Positions 54,811-64,000 of a DNA stretch of 64,000 bases are shown piece by piece. Position numbers and translations under genes: made by a program. How positions within the stretch are numbered: position 1 is the stretch's first letter; each line of letters opens with the position of its first letter. The notes under the pieces were generated by a model. The model made no database searches. It was not told the DNA's origin and saw nothing but the letters and a program-made list of their open reading frames with translations. Where the stretch lies: positions 11,318,540-11,382,539 of the forward strand of contig NC_084831.1 in assembly GCF_033115175.1 (NCBI RefSeq), read 5' to 3'. The stretch comes from Lepus europaeus. Its lineage: Eukaryota; Chordata; Mammalia; Lagomorpha; Leporidae.

Positions 54811-54920
54811 GACTCTTCTCCTGTCTATCCTCACCCCACAACTTGGTGGAAAGTTTTGAAATCGGGAACTATGAGTCCTCCATTCTTTTTCAAGATTGTT
54901 CTGGCATTGAGTACCCCCTT
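54811..54920 (-). mobile_element. L1 fragment, antisense, segment 3
   Basis: 'gtggaaagttttgaaatcgg' and 'tttttcaagattgttctggc' continue the L1 after the MITE. Confidence 0.7.
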
Positions 54921-55252
54921 TTTTTAAAAAAAAAAAAGATTTATTTATGTATTTGAAAAGCAGAACGACAGAAGGGGGGGGGGAGAGACTCTCCATCTGC
55001 TGCTGGCTCACTCGCCAAATGGCTGCAACACTCACAGCTCTAGCAAGATGCGGCCACGAGGCAGGACCTCCACGTGGATCACCCATGAGGGTGGCAGGAA
55101 CCAGATACCTGGGCATCACCTGCTGCCTCCCCCGGGTACTAGCAGGCAGCTGCACTGGGAGTGTGGCGTAGTCAGGACTCTACCATCGCTCCAGAATGGC
55201 ACGCCGGCATCCCGAGCAGCAGCTGGACCTGCCCACCGCAATGCCTGCCCCA
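54921..55252 (-). repeat. CSINE, old diverged copy
   Basis: 'aaagatttatttatgtattt' at the left; the right end 'ccaccgcaatgcctgcccc' is worn. Confidence 0.78.
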
Positions 55253-55317
55253 GGTGCCCTGGTACAGAGTGTCTCAGCCGAGGAGTGGGAAGCTGGTCTC
55301 CAAGTGGCTATGCCGGA

Positions 55318-55540
55318 GACGGGCGGGCGGTGCAGTGGCGAAGCTGCCATTTGGCAATGACTGCGTATGGGAGTGCCCGGGTTCAAGTCCAGGCTCTGCT
55401 CCACACCTGGCTTCCCGCTAACAGGAACCCTGGGAGGCAGGAGATGGTGGCTCAAGTAGGTGGGTCCCTGCCACCCATGTGCAACACCTGGATTGCATTC
55501 CTGGTTCCCAGCTTTGGGAAGTGAACTAGTGGATGGGAGA

Positions 55541-55596
<56 letters not shown>

Positions 55597-55606
55597 CCTT
55601 TAAAAA
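55318..55606 (+). repeat. CSINE, old diverged copy, long (CT)n
   Basis: 'acgggcgggcggtgcagtgg' starts it. The 3' CT block is expanded to about 50 bases (55541-55592). Confidence 0.8.
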
Positions 55607-55612
55607 AAATTT

Positions 55613-55933
55613 CTGGGGGTTGGCGCTGTGGCGTAGCAGGTTAAGCCATCATCTGCAGTGTCGGCATCCCATGTGGGCGCTGGTTCAAGTCCTCGCTGCT
55701 CCACTTTCGATCCAGCTCTCTGCTATGGCCTGGGAAAGCAGTGGAAGATGGCCCAGGTCCTTGGGTCCCTGCACCCACGTGGGAAACCAGAAAGAAGCTC
55801 CTGGCACCTGGCTTTGGCCTGGTCCATCCCCAGCCACGGCGACCATTTGGGGAGTGAACCAGCAGATGGAAGATCTCTCTGTCTTGCCTTGTCTCTCTGT
55901 AATTCTTTCAAATAAGTAAATAAATCTTAAAAA
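55613..55933 (+). repeat. CSINE, older subfamily, full length
   Basis: 'ctgggggttggcgctgtggc' to 'aaataaatcttaaaaatatt'. Confidence 0.9.
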
Positions 55934-56490
55934 TATTTCTATAATGGCAGCAAACTACAGCAGAGAAAGGTAAGCGACTTGCATTTCTGGAGGCTGCCAG
56001 TGAAGCTTGCTCACATGGGACGCCCACCTTGGCCGTGGCCTGCTGGCAAGCAGCTGCACGAAGCACGGAGAGACGATGCACTCTGCTCACCTCTTGCACA
56101 CAGCACAGGCTGGACCTGAGCCTCCAGGCTGCCCGCCGGGCTGAGCTGAATGCGTTTGGCCCCTGGTAGTTACGCCGCTGGGAGGACGACAGGCCTAGCT
56201 AGTGTCAGCGACAGGGGTTTAGAAATGCCTTCTCGCACTGTCCAGCTAGGGGTGGAGAATCAGGCAAGGGAGGACTGTCTGGCCCCCCCCAACTCTGGGA
56301 TAGGCTTGTCACTGCCGCAGCCACCCTCATCACACAATGAGGACAACAATCGGTGCTCTGCCGACCTCACAGGGGCGGTGCCCGGGTAACCTCTGAGAGC
56401 CCTCCCTGCCAGCCCCCAGACCAGCACCAGTCTCTATGCTCCCACTGCTCACTGTGGGTTTGCTGCTGCTTGTACTTTGTCTTTTCTTTT
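55934..56490. other. Intergenic stretch, nothing identified
   Basis: Unique-looking DNA between SPATA21 and NECAP2. Confidence 0.5.
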
Positions 56491-56491
56491 T

Positions 56492-56518
56492 AAAGATTTA
56501 TTTACTTGAAAGGCAGAG

Positions 56519-56557
<39 letters not shown>

Positions 56558-56785
56558 CTTTCACTTCCTGGTTCACTCCCTACGTGGCTGCAATGACTGG
56601 GGCTGGACCAGGCCGAAGCCAGGAGCCTGGGATTCCATCTGGGTCTCCCACGCGGGTGGCAAGGGCCATCTTCTGCTGCCTTCCCAGGAACACGGGCAGG
56701 GAGGGGGATCAGAAGCAGAGCAGCTGGGACTCCACCCGCGCCCGCAGGGAACGGCTGTGGCCTCTGCAGGCGACACTGCTTCTTA
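56492..56785 (-). repeat. CSINE, older subfamily
   Basis: 'taaagatttatttacttgaa' plus a (GA)n tract (56523-56555) on the left; the head decays near 56785. Confidence 0.82.
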
Positions 56786-57269
56786 GCCCTTCTCACTGGC
56801 GTTCCCATGGCGGATCTTCCCCGCTCCCCAGTCTGTGAACTCCATGAAGGCGGAGCTGGCCGCGCCTCCTCCAGGGCCTCGGCACGTGGTAGGGACTCAG
56901 CGCTGTCTTCGTTAGCCTGAGTGGACCTGGTGAGACCTGGCTGCCCCCGGCAGAGTGAGGGTTCCCGGTGGTCCACGGGAGGGAAGCTTTCCCACCCGTG
57001 GTAGCCACACGGTGAGGTCCAACACAGCCGGGAGCTCGGGGGGGGGGGGCTGCCTGCGCGCCGTGGTGCCGGTGGTGCCGTCGCCCCAAAGTCGCACCCC
57101 TGAGAGCGGGTCCTTGGGAGTCTTCCCGCTGAAGTCTCTGACTCCGTGGGCCCATGAGCTCCAAGAGACGCCTCGTTCTTCCCCCACACACTGACACAGG
57201 AGCCGGGACACGGGAGAGAAACCCTGGAAGCTGTCCTCAGACTGCTTAGCCCTGGACTGTGGCCATTGG
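56786..57269. other. Intergenic stretch, GC-rich
   Basis: Contains a 10-G run near 57038 and no recognised feature. Confidence 0.5.
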
Positions 57270-57270
57270 A

Positions 57271-57348
57271 TCACACACTCACACACAGCCACACACTCAC
57301 ATACACACACTCACGCACTCAGTCACACACACTCACACAGTCACACAC
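57271..57348 (+). repeat. CA-rich tandem array, left part
   Basis: Irregular units of 'acacactc', 'acacagcc' and 'acacagtc' match the larger array that resumes at 57834. Confidence 0.92.
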
Positions 57349-57833
57349 TGTTGGGTCTTAGTCCACCCGTACAAGGATGGACTGGGTCCGGGGAAAGGTA
57401 AGCGTGCCGCTCGCCCGTTCCCCAGCCTCCTGGTCCCGGAGACAATCAGACGCAGCGGGGAGCCAAGTCTAGCAAGGACTCAGTCACCTTTTGCATAACA
57501 GTACCTTTTATAACACAAAACTGCAGAGTCATTGGGGCAGGGCTAAGGACCAACCAATCACTTAAAAAATCACCTTACAGGGGGATTTCTATAGGACTAG
57601 CCCTATGTCTATACACTTGTTACTAGTTTTGTTACCTCCCCTGATGTTGCGCAGCCAGTTAGTTTTAGTGGTAAACAACTTTGGATTCCGCCCATCTTAC
57701 TTCCTCTGGGCGCCATCTTACTTGGCTCTGCGTGGCTTCCTTCCGTGCAGCTTGGGCGGGGGCACCCTGGAGCAGCTGCTCATGCGGAGCCCCCGGGCCG
57801 GGCCTGGCCTGGCTGTGCTCATGCCCCACAACA
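57349..57833 (-). mobile_element. Solo LTR of an endogenous retrovirus
   Basis: The 485-bp block starts TGTTGGG and ends CCCCACAACA, an imperfect inverted terminal pair, and separates two halves of one CA-rich array. On the minus strand it shows promoter order: an AAGATGGCG motif (complement of 57711-57719), an inverted CCAAT box (57554-57558) and TATAAAAGG (complement of 57504-57512), then about 155 bases to the end that would be R-U5. No gag, pol or env sequence is attached. The flanking 5-bp CACAC is compatible with a target duplication but lies in CA repeats. Confidence 0.75.
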
Positions 57834-58219
57834 CACACTCACGTACACACTCAGTCACACACAGCCACACTGTCATACACACACACTCACACACACACTC
57901 ACGCACCCAGTCACACACACTCATGTACACACTCACAGTCACACACAGCCACACAGACACACGTACATACTCACACACAGTCACACTCGTACACACAGTG
58001 ACACACAGCCACACACTGTCACACACACACTCACGTACACACAGTCACACACAGCCACACACACTCACAGTCACGCACAGCCACACACACACACTCATGT
58101 ACACACACACAGTCACACATCCACACACGCTCACATACACACACACATGGTCACACACACATTCACAGTCACACACACACACTCACGTACATACACACTC
58201 ACGCACTCACAGCCACACA
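57834..58219 (+). repeat. CA-rich tandem array, right part
   Basis: About 385 bases built from CACA with TCA, GTCA, GCCA and TGTA interruptions. All reading frames are long and Thr/His/Ser-rich, so open frames here are not genes. Confidence 0.95.
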
Positions 58220-58365
58220 ATACCCCCATTCCAGGGGTTGGAAATTGGGAGCCCCAGTGGACAGAAACTATACAAAGCTGTGTAACGCCGCTGGGGGCCA
58301 TGGGTCGCCTGGCTTTGCCTGTCACTGGTTTTTGCGATATTCTGTTTTAGCCGCCGAGTGGACGC

Positions 58366-58500
58366 AACTCCAACAGGCCTGGACCAGGCGAAAGCCAGAA
58401 GCCACCCAGGTGTCAGGGCCCCAAGGGGCTGGGCCGTCACCCCTGCCTCCCAGGTGCCTTAGCAGGGTGCAGGCGGCACACGCCACAGCTTAACCCTCGG
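58366..58500 (-). repeat. CSINE fragment, very old
   Basis: 'ggaccaggcgaaagccagaa' and 'caggtgccttagcagggtgc' are worn body motifs. Confidence 0.55.
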
Positions 58501-58882
58501 CATTCCGTTTAGGTAACCTCAGTAACCAGACCACAAGGGGCCCGGCACACTAGTGGGTTCGGCCCCCCGGGCTTGGGGGGGCAGGCGCGGATCTTTCTAG
58601 AAACCGCCCCGGCGAGCCTGACCGGTGGACACCCACGCAGGGGAGGAGCCAGCTGGGCCCACGCGTGAGGGGCCAGGCGATGGGGGTGACCCTCAGCCGA
58701 GCAGACCTGGGGTCACGACGGCCGCCTTACTGAAGCCCGCTCGGCCGCCCCGGGGGCCTGGTCCCCGGCCAGTCCGCGCCTGGCGGCCGTCGCCGCATGT
58801 CTCCAGCAGAGGGCGCATGGGCAAGGCGGTGCGGAAGCCCGCGACTGCCGCTCTAGCCGGAGCTGGGCATAGAGTCGCTCCG

Positions 58883-58922
58883 CTTCCGGTCCCGCGGGGG
58901 TAGCGGGGAAGGGGCCGGAAGT
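58883..58922 (+). promoter_or_regulatory. NECAP2: Two ETS-type motifs near the NECAP2 transcription start
   Basis: CTTCCGG at 58883-58889 and CCGGAAGT at 58915-58922 face opposite ways, 22-61 bases ahead of the ATG. Such ETS/GABP sites are typical of TATA-less CpG promoters close to the start site. Function is inferred. Confidence 0.5.
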
Positions 58923-58943
58923 CCGGCGGCTCCGGACAGCGAG

Positions 58944-59035
58944 ATGGACGAGAACGAGTACGAGTCTGTGCTGTGTGTCAAGCCGGAGGTCCACGTCTAC
59001 CGCATCCCGCCGCGGGCCACCAACCGTGGCTACAG
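58944..59035 (+). CDS. NECAP2: NECAP2 coding exon 1
   Basis: The ATG at 58944 has a strong context (G at -3 and +4). The exon encodes [20 protein letters not shown] and [10 protein letters not shown] plus two bases of an arginine codon, then a GTGACC donor. This is the start of the NECAP PH-like fold (PHear domain). NECAP proteins bind AP-1/AP-2 and accessory proteins at clathrin-coated membranes. Residues 2-5 (DENE) differ from the human EESG as I recall, while the rest is almost unchanged. Confidence 0.96.
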
Positions 59036-60819
59036 GTGACCTGCCGCCGCCGGGCCTGGCTGGGCCCGCAGTAACCCCTTCCTTGCCCCCCGACACACCC
59101 ACTGCGGGGGTCGAGGGCGGCCCTGGCCGCTGTGGGGTCGGGGGCGACGTAGAGCCGCGGCTTCTTCCAGTTTGAGGCCAGAGCAGGGAGGGGACGCAGA
59201 GTTTCGGCCGTCTCCGTGGGACGCGGCGGGGAAGGCGTTCAGGTCGCGTCTAGCGCTGGGGGACCCCGGGGGGGGCCGAGGACCCCGACCTCGCCCGGGG
59301 GTGGCCGTATCACGGGTGTCTCTAGAAGCGCCTCGAGCGGGGCCGAGGCCTGGCCGTGTCGGGAGCCGCCACGGGGAGGGGAGGGAGGCCGGGGCCAGCC
59401 GAGAGGGCCGGTCCTCGGGAGCTGCAGACTGAAGCCCAGGGACCCCCTCGCTGCCCCTGCCACCCCTGCTCACAGCCTGTGGCGTTTGGAGGGAGCCCAC
59501 CCGCACGTGTGGCCGCAGCCGTCCCCGGAGACGAGTCAACACCCGTGGGCTTGGCAGTGTCTCAGTGTCTGGAAGGGCACCCGGACTGGAAGAACCGGGC
59601 TTTGGCCGTGCACCCTCTTGTACTGTGTGCGTTTTGTTCCCTCGCATGTACCCGAGCAGAACAAGCTGAAAAATATTAGAAGAAAAAAGGTCCGCAGCCG
59701 CAGCCAGCCTGGGCCCTGGCTGTTTTGTGCCAGTGAGTGCTGGCGGAGGCGGCGCTGGTGTTTGGGGCGAGGGGCTGGCTCCCGAGGGCAGCGTGTGCCC
59801 CGGTGACTCAGGGGTCCGGGCGTGGCCTGCCCCACGAGGGCAGGGCGTCCTCACGCCTGGTCTGCCCCACGCCTGGTCTCCCCTTCCATTTCCCATTGTG
59901 TTTGCACGCGCTCGTAGCCGATTTCGACACGTACTGCTTCTGTGCGGTGATTTTAAGCTAGTGTGGAAGCGACCATGACAAGCGCACGTTTGCTTTCTGC
60001 AATCAGGGTGGCGATGGGCCACAGACCAGGGATGCCCGTCCAGCCCCTCCGGCCTGTCGAGTCCCCCTGAGAGCGAGAAGAGCGAGCGTCGGGCTGGCTG
60101 GGCTGGCGCAGAGGAAGCTGCTGTCCCCTATGGCAGCCTTAGCGCTCTTCAGCCCGGCGACGAGGAACTGAAACTGTGGCCACTGACTTGCGGACCGACA
60201 GTCCCAGAACAGCTCACCCAGGGTTCTAAAGAGCTGGCGGAGGGACTTCCTGGGCACGCCCATGGCCCTGGGTGTTCTGGGGTCTTGCTGAGCCGCTGCT
60301 TGGCCCACGTGCTTGAACAGAGGCCCTCTCTGTGGGCGTGGGGCTCCCTGGGCCCCTCTCATGGTCCCTGCTCTCCCTTTGTCTACTGGTGGCCGCTCCC
60401 CTCAGTGCTCTTCCTCCGGGAAGGTCTCCATGGTTCCACACGCTGGCTCGGACCAGAGGCCTGGGCAGAGACCGCGGCAGCTTCCTCCGCAGAAAGGGAA
60501 CTGGAGGAAATCCCCTGCGGACGAGGCCTCTGTGGTCCGGAACGGGTGGGCACGGCCCAGCGCTCGCAAGTTTCTGCTTTTTAAATGGTCACGGGAGATT
60601 CTGAAGAAGGGTGTCTCTCTGGACAGTTTTATTGGAATACAGCCACACCCTGGAGAAAACACTTAAAGTACTCGGGAGCAGTGACACAGCCGTGCAGTGG
60701 GCGGGCGGCTGTGTGCCCTGCAGAGCCTGCCCGGGAAGAAGCCCCTTCCGTTCCCGTCCCCACGGTGGAGGGAGGAGCAGGAGCGCCTGGCTGAGGCTCG
60801 GTGGTTTTTGTCCCCGCAG
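59036..60819. other. NECAP2 intron 1
   Basis: A GT-AG intron whose first 400 bases belong to the CpG island. A 330-codon antisense open frame (60022-59030) has no recognised content. No SINE is present. Confidence 0.75.
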
Positions 60820-60920
60820 GGCCGCGGAGTGGCAGCTGGACCAGCCGTCCTGGAGCGGCCGGCTGCGGGTCACTGCCAAGGGGCAGGTGGCCTACATCAA
60901 GCTGGAGGACAGGACCTCAG
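60820..60920 (+). CDS. NECAP2: NECAP2 coding exon 2
   Basis: The exon is 101 bp after 'gtttttgtccccgcag' and before a GTACGG donor. It completes arginine 31 and encodes [33 protein letters not shown] plus the first base of the next codon. It continues the PHear domain; the W-x-G-R-L-R and AYIKLED strands are the conserved core. The combined coding length is 193 bp, leaving phase 1, as expected for the known G|GE junction. Confidence 0.96.
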
Positions 60921-61346
60921 GTACGGCCCTGGGCTGAGGCGCCCACCCCTGCTTCACAGAGAGCAGCAGCCCAGGCCTGGACAGGCTGCTCGGAGGTCGG
61001 AGCCCCAGGGGCCTGCCTGCATCCCCCACTCTGCCCCGTGAAGCCTCTGGAGACCTGCAGGGGGTCCCAGCAGGAAGTGCTGGAGCGGAGTGGGGTGAAG
61101 GCGGGTGGCTCTGTGCTGACCACGCCTGGTAACTGAGGGAGCTGGGGACGGCTGTGAGGCGGCGGCTGGCAGATGCAGCTGGTGGGGAATCCTCTCTGAA
61201 CGTCGCACGCCGTGGGCCTTTGGTGGGCTTTGGAGGGCCACCTGCCTGGAGCCGTCCCAACCCGAGACTGGGCGTGGAGATAGGGACGGGGCCTGGTCAG
61301 TGAGGGGCCGCGCTGCACTTGGGCCTTTCTTTTTCTTTTTCTTGTT
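60921..61346. other. NECAP2 intron 2, first part
   Basis: GC-rich sequence without recognised features. Confidence 0.55.
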
Positions 61347-61659
61347 CTTTTTTTATTTATTTGACAGATAGAGTTAGACAGTGAGAAAGAGAGACAGAAA
61401 AATCTTCCTTCCGTTGGTTCACTCCCCAAATGGCCACTATGGCCAGAACTACGTCGATCCGAAGCCAGGAGCCAGGTGCTTCCTCCTGGTCTCCCATGTG
61501 GGTGCAGGGCCCAAGCACTTGGGCCATCCTCCACTGCACTCCTGGGCCACAGCAGACAGCTGGACTGGAAGAGGGGCAGCTTGGACTAGAACCTGGCGCC
61601 CATATGGGATGCCAGCGCCGCAGGCGGAGGATTAACCAAGTGAGCCATGGTGCCGGCCC
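61347..61659 (-). repeat. CSINE, intermediate subfamily
   Basis: 'tttatttatttgacagatag' combines young and old 3' features; the head complement 'gtgagccatggtgccggccc' closes it. It resembles the copy at 46333-46641. Confidence 0.88.
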
Positions 61660-61998
61660 GGTCCTTTATTTTTCCTAATGTGTAGAGAGTCTCCTTTGTG
61701 GAGCAAAAGGAAGCACAAAGGTTGAGAGGCAGAACCGGCTGCCCTTGTATCTCAGCTGGCAATGCTTGGGCAGGCCACGTGACCGCTGCAGCCTTGGCCT
61801 CCTTTTAGTGGACGTGGGGATCCCTTTAGTCCCTCTTCCACAAGGGTGTGGGAGACGGGAGGTGAGCGGATGCCGTTCCAATTGGCTTATGGACTGCAGG
61901 TGGCCTGGAGCAGGGACTTGTGCTTCTGGGGGAGAACGGGTGAGCGTTGCGACACAGGAGTCTGAAGAGGCAGCTCCTGTGGCTAGGCTGGAGAACTC

Positions 61999-62609
61999 TG
62001 ACCAGAGACTTGCCGGGGTGTCCCGGGAGCGTCAGGGATGGCAGTGACCAGAGACTTGCCGGGGTGTCCCGGGAGCGTCAGGGATGGCAGTGACCAGAGA
62101 CTTGCCGGGGTGTCCCGGGAGCGTCACAGGGATGGCAGTGTCCAGAGACTTGCCGGGGTGTCCCGGGGAGTGTCACAGGGATGGCAGTGTCCAGAGACTT
62201 GCCGGGGTGTCCCGGGAGCGTCACAGGGATGGCAGTGTCCAGAGACTTGCCGGGGTGTCCCGGGAGCATCAGGGATGGCAGTGTCCAGAGACTTGCCGGG
62301 GTGTCCCGGGAGCGTCACAGGGATGGCAGTGTCCAGAGACTTGCCGGGGTGTCCCGGGAGCGTCAGGGATGGCAGTGTCCAGAGACTTGCCGGGGTGTCC
62401 CGGGAGCGTCAGGGATGGCAGTGACCAGAGACTTGCCGGGGTGTCCCGGGAGCGTCAGGGATGGCAGTGTCCAGAGACTTGCCGGGGTGTCCCGGGAGCG
62501 TCACAGGGATGGCAGTGTCCAGAGACTTGCCGGGGTGTTCCGGGAGCGTCACAGGGATGGCAGTGTCCAGAGACTTGCCGGGGTGTTCCGGGAGCGTCAG
62601 GGATGGCAG
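61999..62609 (+). repeat. Minisatellite, about 13 copies of a 46/48-bp unit
   Basis: The unit carries 'ccagagacttgccggggtgt', 'cccgggagcgtc' and 'agggatggcagtg'. Two unit lengths alternate because some have 'gtcacaggg' where others have 'gtcaggg'. Other variants are 'gtgacc'/'gtgtcc', 'gtgtccc'/'gtgttcc' and one 'cggggagtgtc'. It lies in NECAP2 intron 2 and is not coding. Confidence 0.96.
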
Positions 62610-62639
62610 TGTTCCTTGGCAAACTTTGGGACCATGGCT

Positions 62640-63540
62640 GCCTGATGCCACAAACACTGCTTAGGGCTGAGTGTCACCTAAGGCCCACCCCAAGGTGCTC
62701 ACAGCTGCGGGTCGCGTGCATCTCCGTCTCCTAGTTGGTAGTGAGCAGGTCACTCTCATCGGTTCTCAGCCTCTGTCCGGTTGACAGTTGGAGCTGGGCG
62801 AGCCTGTGTGGCAGAGGCTACCGAGTCCAGGGTGGCCCCCAGCAGCTCCCTGGCTTCTGCCAGATGTCCGCACCTCCTGGCTTACGACAGTGAAACATGG
62901 CTCCGGGTGTTCCTGCCAGGAGGAAGAGCAGAATCACCTGAGAGAGACGAGGCTGGAGGGTCCGGGTGGGTCGGGCCCCAGGGTACAAAACGGGCCAGAG
63001 CGGTTGACAAGAGGCTGCAGACTTGGCTCATGGCGTCGGTTGCAGAGTGGCCTCACAGCCCCAGGGCTCGTGCAGTCCCAGGCTCAGTACTCAGCACGGA
63101 CAGAGATGAGCACTGCTGGGGCTGTGCCGGGGGGGCCTGGCCCCGGGCCCCTTTCAAACCCGTCACGCCTGTGCCCTGTCTAGGGGACTCATCAGCCTGC
63201 TTCAGACCCTTCCTCCTTTCCACACGGGTCCTCGCCCCTCTCCCGGTCCTGCCTCGCATCTCAAGCCTTTTCTGAAGGTGTGACACACCTGGACTGGGGC
63301 TCAGGGCCCTGGGGGTTCAGGCAGGTCACGTAAATGTGGGAACCAGATGGGCCAGGTGGGTAGCAGCTCCAGCCCGTTACTCTCCAAGAATGGAGGGCCA
63401 GCATTGATGGAGCTTTTACTTGTAAGAAAAGCCAGACGTCTGGGTTATTTTGCCGGTGAGGTGACTCTGAGACGGATGCCAGCACTGCGGGCTGGATGTG
63501 ACCTGTCAGCCGGCTGACGTGAACCTCTCCTCGCCGCCAT
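62640..63540. other. NECAP2 intron 2 stretch, nothing identified
   Basis: Unique-looking DNA; no exon 3 candidate. Confidence 0.5.
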
Positions 63541-63546
63541 GGGCAT

Positions 63547-63823
63547 TTCATGCAGTGGTGAAGCCGCTGCTCGGGACGTCCTCATCCCATGTTGGATTGC
63601 CGGGTGGGAAGTCCCGGCTGCTCTGCTTCTGAGCCAGCTTCCTGAGAGGCGGCTGGTGATGGCGCGAGTCCTCGGGTCCCGGGCACCCACGCGGAAGACT
63701 GTGTTCCCAGCCCCTGGCGTTGGCCTGGCCTACCTCTGGCCGCTGTAGGCATTCGGGGAGTGAACCAGCAGCTGACGGTCTCGCTCCACATCTGTCTCCC
63801 TCTCCCTTTCAATGACAATAAGT
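63547..63823 (+). repeat. CSINE, old diverged copy
   Basis: 'catgcagtggtgaagccgct' at the head and 'ctccctttcaatgacaataa' at the tail. Confidence 0.75.
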
Positions 63824-64000
63824 AGTGAAACAAACAAGCCCCGTAGTTCTGTGTCTTCCCTTCGGTGAGAGTGGATTTAGTCTGTATCCCAGAGTAAGGT
63901 GCACCCATCAGCCTTGGCCCGTTGCAGGGGCCTTGTGGGAACAAGGCCCAATTGTGGACTGGGAGCACTGGGCTGGGCAGAAGCTGGGGGCTCGTCTGTG

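Larger units (their letters stand above)
58560..59440. promoter_or_regulatory. NECAP2: CpG island over the NECAP2 promoter and exon 1
   Basis: CpG dinucleotides are dense from about 58.56 to 59.44 kb, on both sides of the NECAP2 start codon, in contrast to the rest of the intergenic region. The pattern fits a broadly expressed housekeeping-type promoter. No TATA box is placed ahead of the start. Limits are by eye. Confidence 0.8.
58890..64000 (+). other. NECAP2: NECAP2 gene body, 3' end missing
   Basis: The promoter, coding exons 1 and 2, intron 1 and part of intron 2 are in the window. NECAP2 is about 263 residues in human, so roughly three quarters of the coding sequence lies to the right. 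Exon 3, which should begin by completing the glycine codon split at 60920, was not found before 64000. Confidence 0.88.

Noticed and set aside
57271-58219. CRISPR-like or satellite array
   Set aside because: The units are short CA-type motifs with no repeat-spacer structure, interrupted by an LTR in a mammalian genome.
57605-58350. Long Thr/His/Ser-rich open frames
   Set aside because: They are translations of the CA-rich array and the LTR edge.
59030-60022. 330-codon open frame on the minus strand across NECAP2 exon 1 and intron 1
   Set aside because: It lies in CpG-rich sequence where stops are rare, overlaps a real exon antisense and has no recognisable domain.
62038-62734. Repetitive 'SRDLPGCPGS'-type proteins in several frames
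   Set aside because: Direct translation of the minisatellite; unit lengths of 46 and 48 bp change the frame and give several equivalent readings.

Overview
This is a mammalian nuclear window, almost certainly from a lagomorph and most likely rabbit (Oryctolagus). The evidence is about 60 copies of the tRNA-derived C-repeat SINE (CSINE) in two age classes, mixed with decayed L1, MIR, MER5-like and MITE-like repeats. Genes are split into short exons with GT/AG borders. No bacterial-type gene organisation is present.

Three protein-coding genes can be read, in the order known from human 1p36.13. (1) SZRD1 (+) enters from the left with its first coding exon outside the window. Coding exons lie at 7912-7961, 9634-9888 and 10950-11052, followed by a long 3' UTR. 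(2) SPATA21 (-) is complete. Nine coding exons run from the ATG at 49710 to the TGA at 14480. They total 1371 bp, keep phase at every junction and give a 456-residue EF-hand protein. Its poly(A) signal is at 14380-14385, so SZRD1 and SPATA21 converge tail to tail. (3) NECAP2 (+) starts in a CpG-rich promoter near 58.9 kb, with coding exons 1 and 2 at 58944-59035 and 60820-60920; the rest lies beyond the right edge. The SPATA21 and NECAP2 start codons are about 9.2 kb apart and point away from each other.

The remaining sequence is intronic or intergenic and dominated by repeats. Notable structures are a probable L1 5' UTR with degenerate internal tandem units (38.1-40.3 kb), a solo LTR that splits a CA-rich array (57.3-58.2 kb), a 13-copy 46/48-bp minisatellite in NECAP2 intron 2 (62.0-62.6 kb), a perfect 75-bp tandem duplication (29.24-29.39 kb) and several layered insertions that give relative ages.

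The three genes do not form a pathway. SZRD1 is a SUZ-domain putative RNA-binding protein, SPATA21 a testis-associated calcium-binding-type protein, and NECAP2 an endocytic clathrin/AP adaptor-associated protein. I found no undescribed gene system. The most useful observations are a phase-supported GC-AG intron in SPATA21, a NAGNAG acceptor in SZRD1, and the repeat architecture. Protein identities come from recognition of the translated exons, without a database search.
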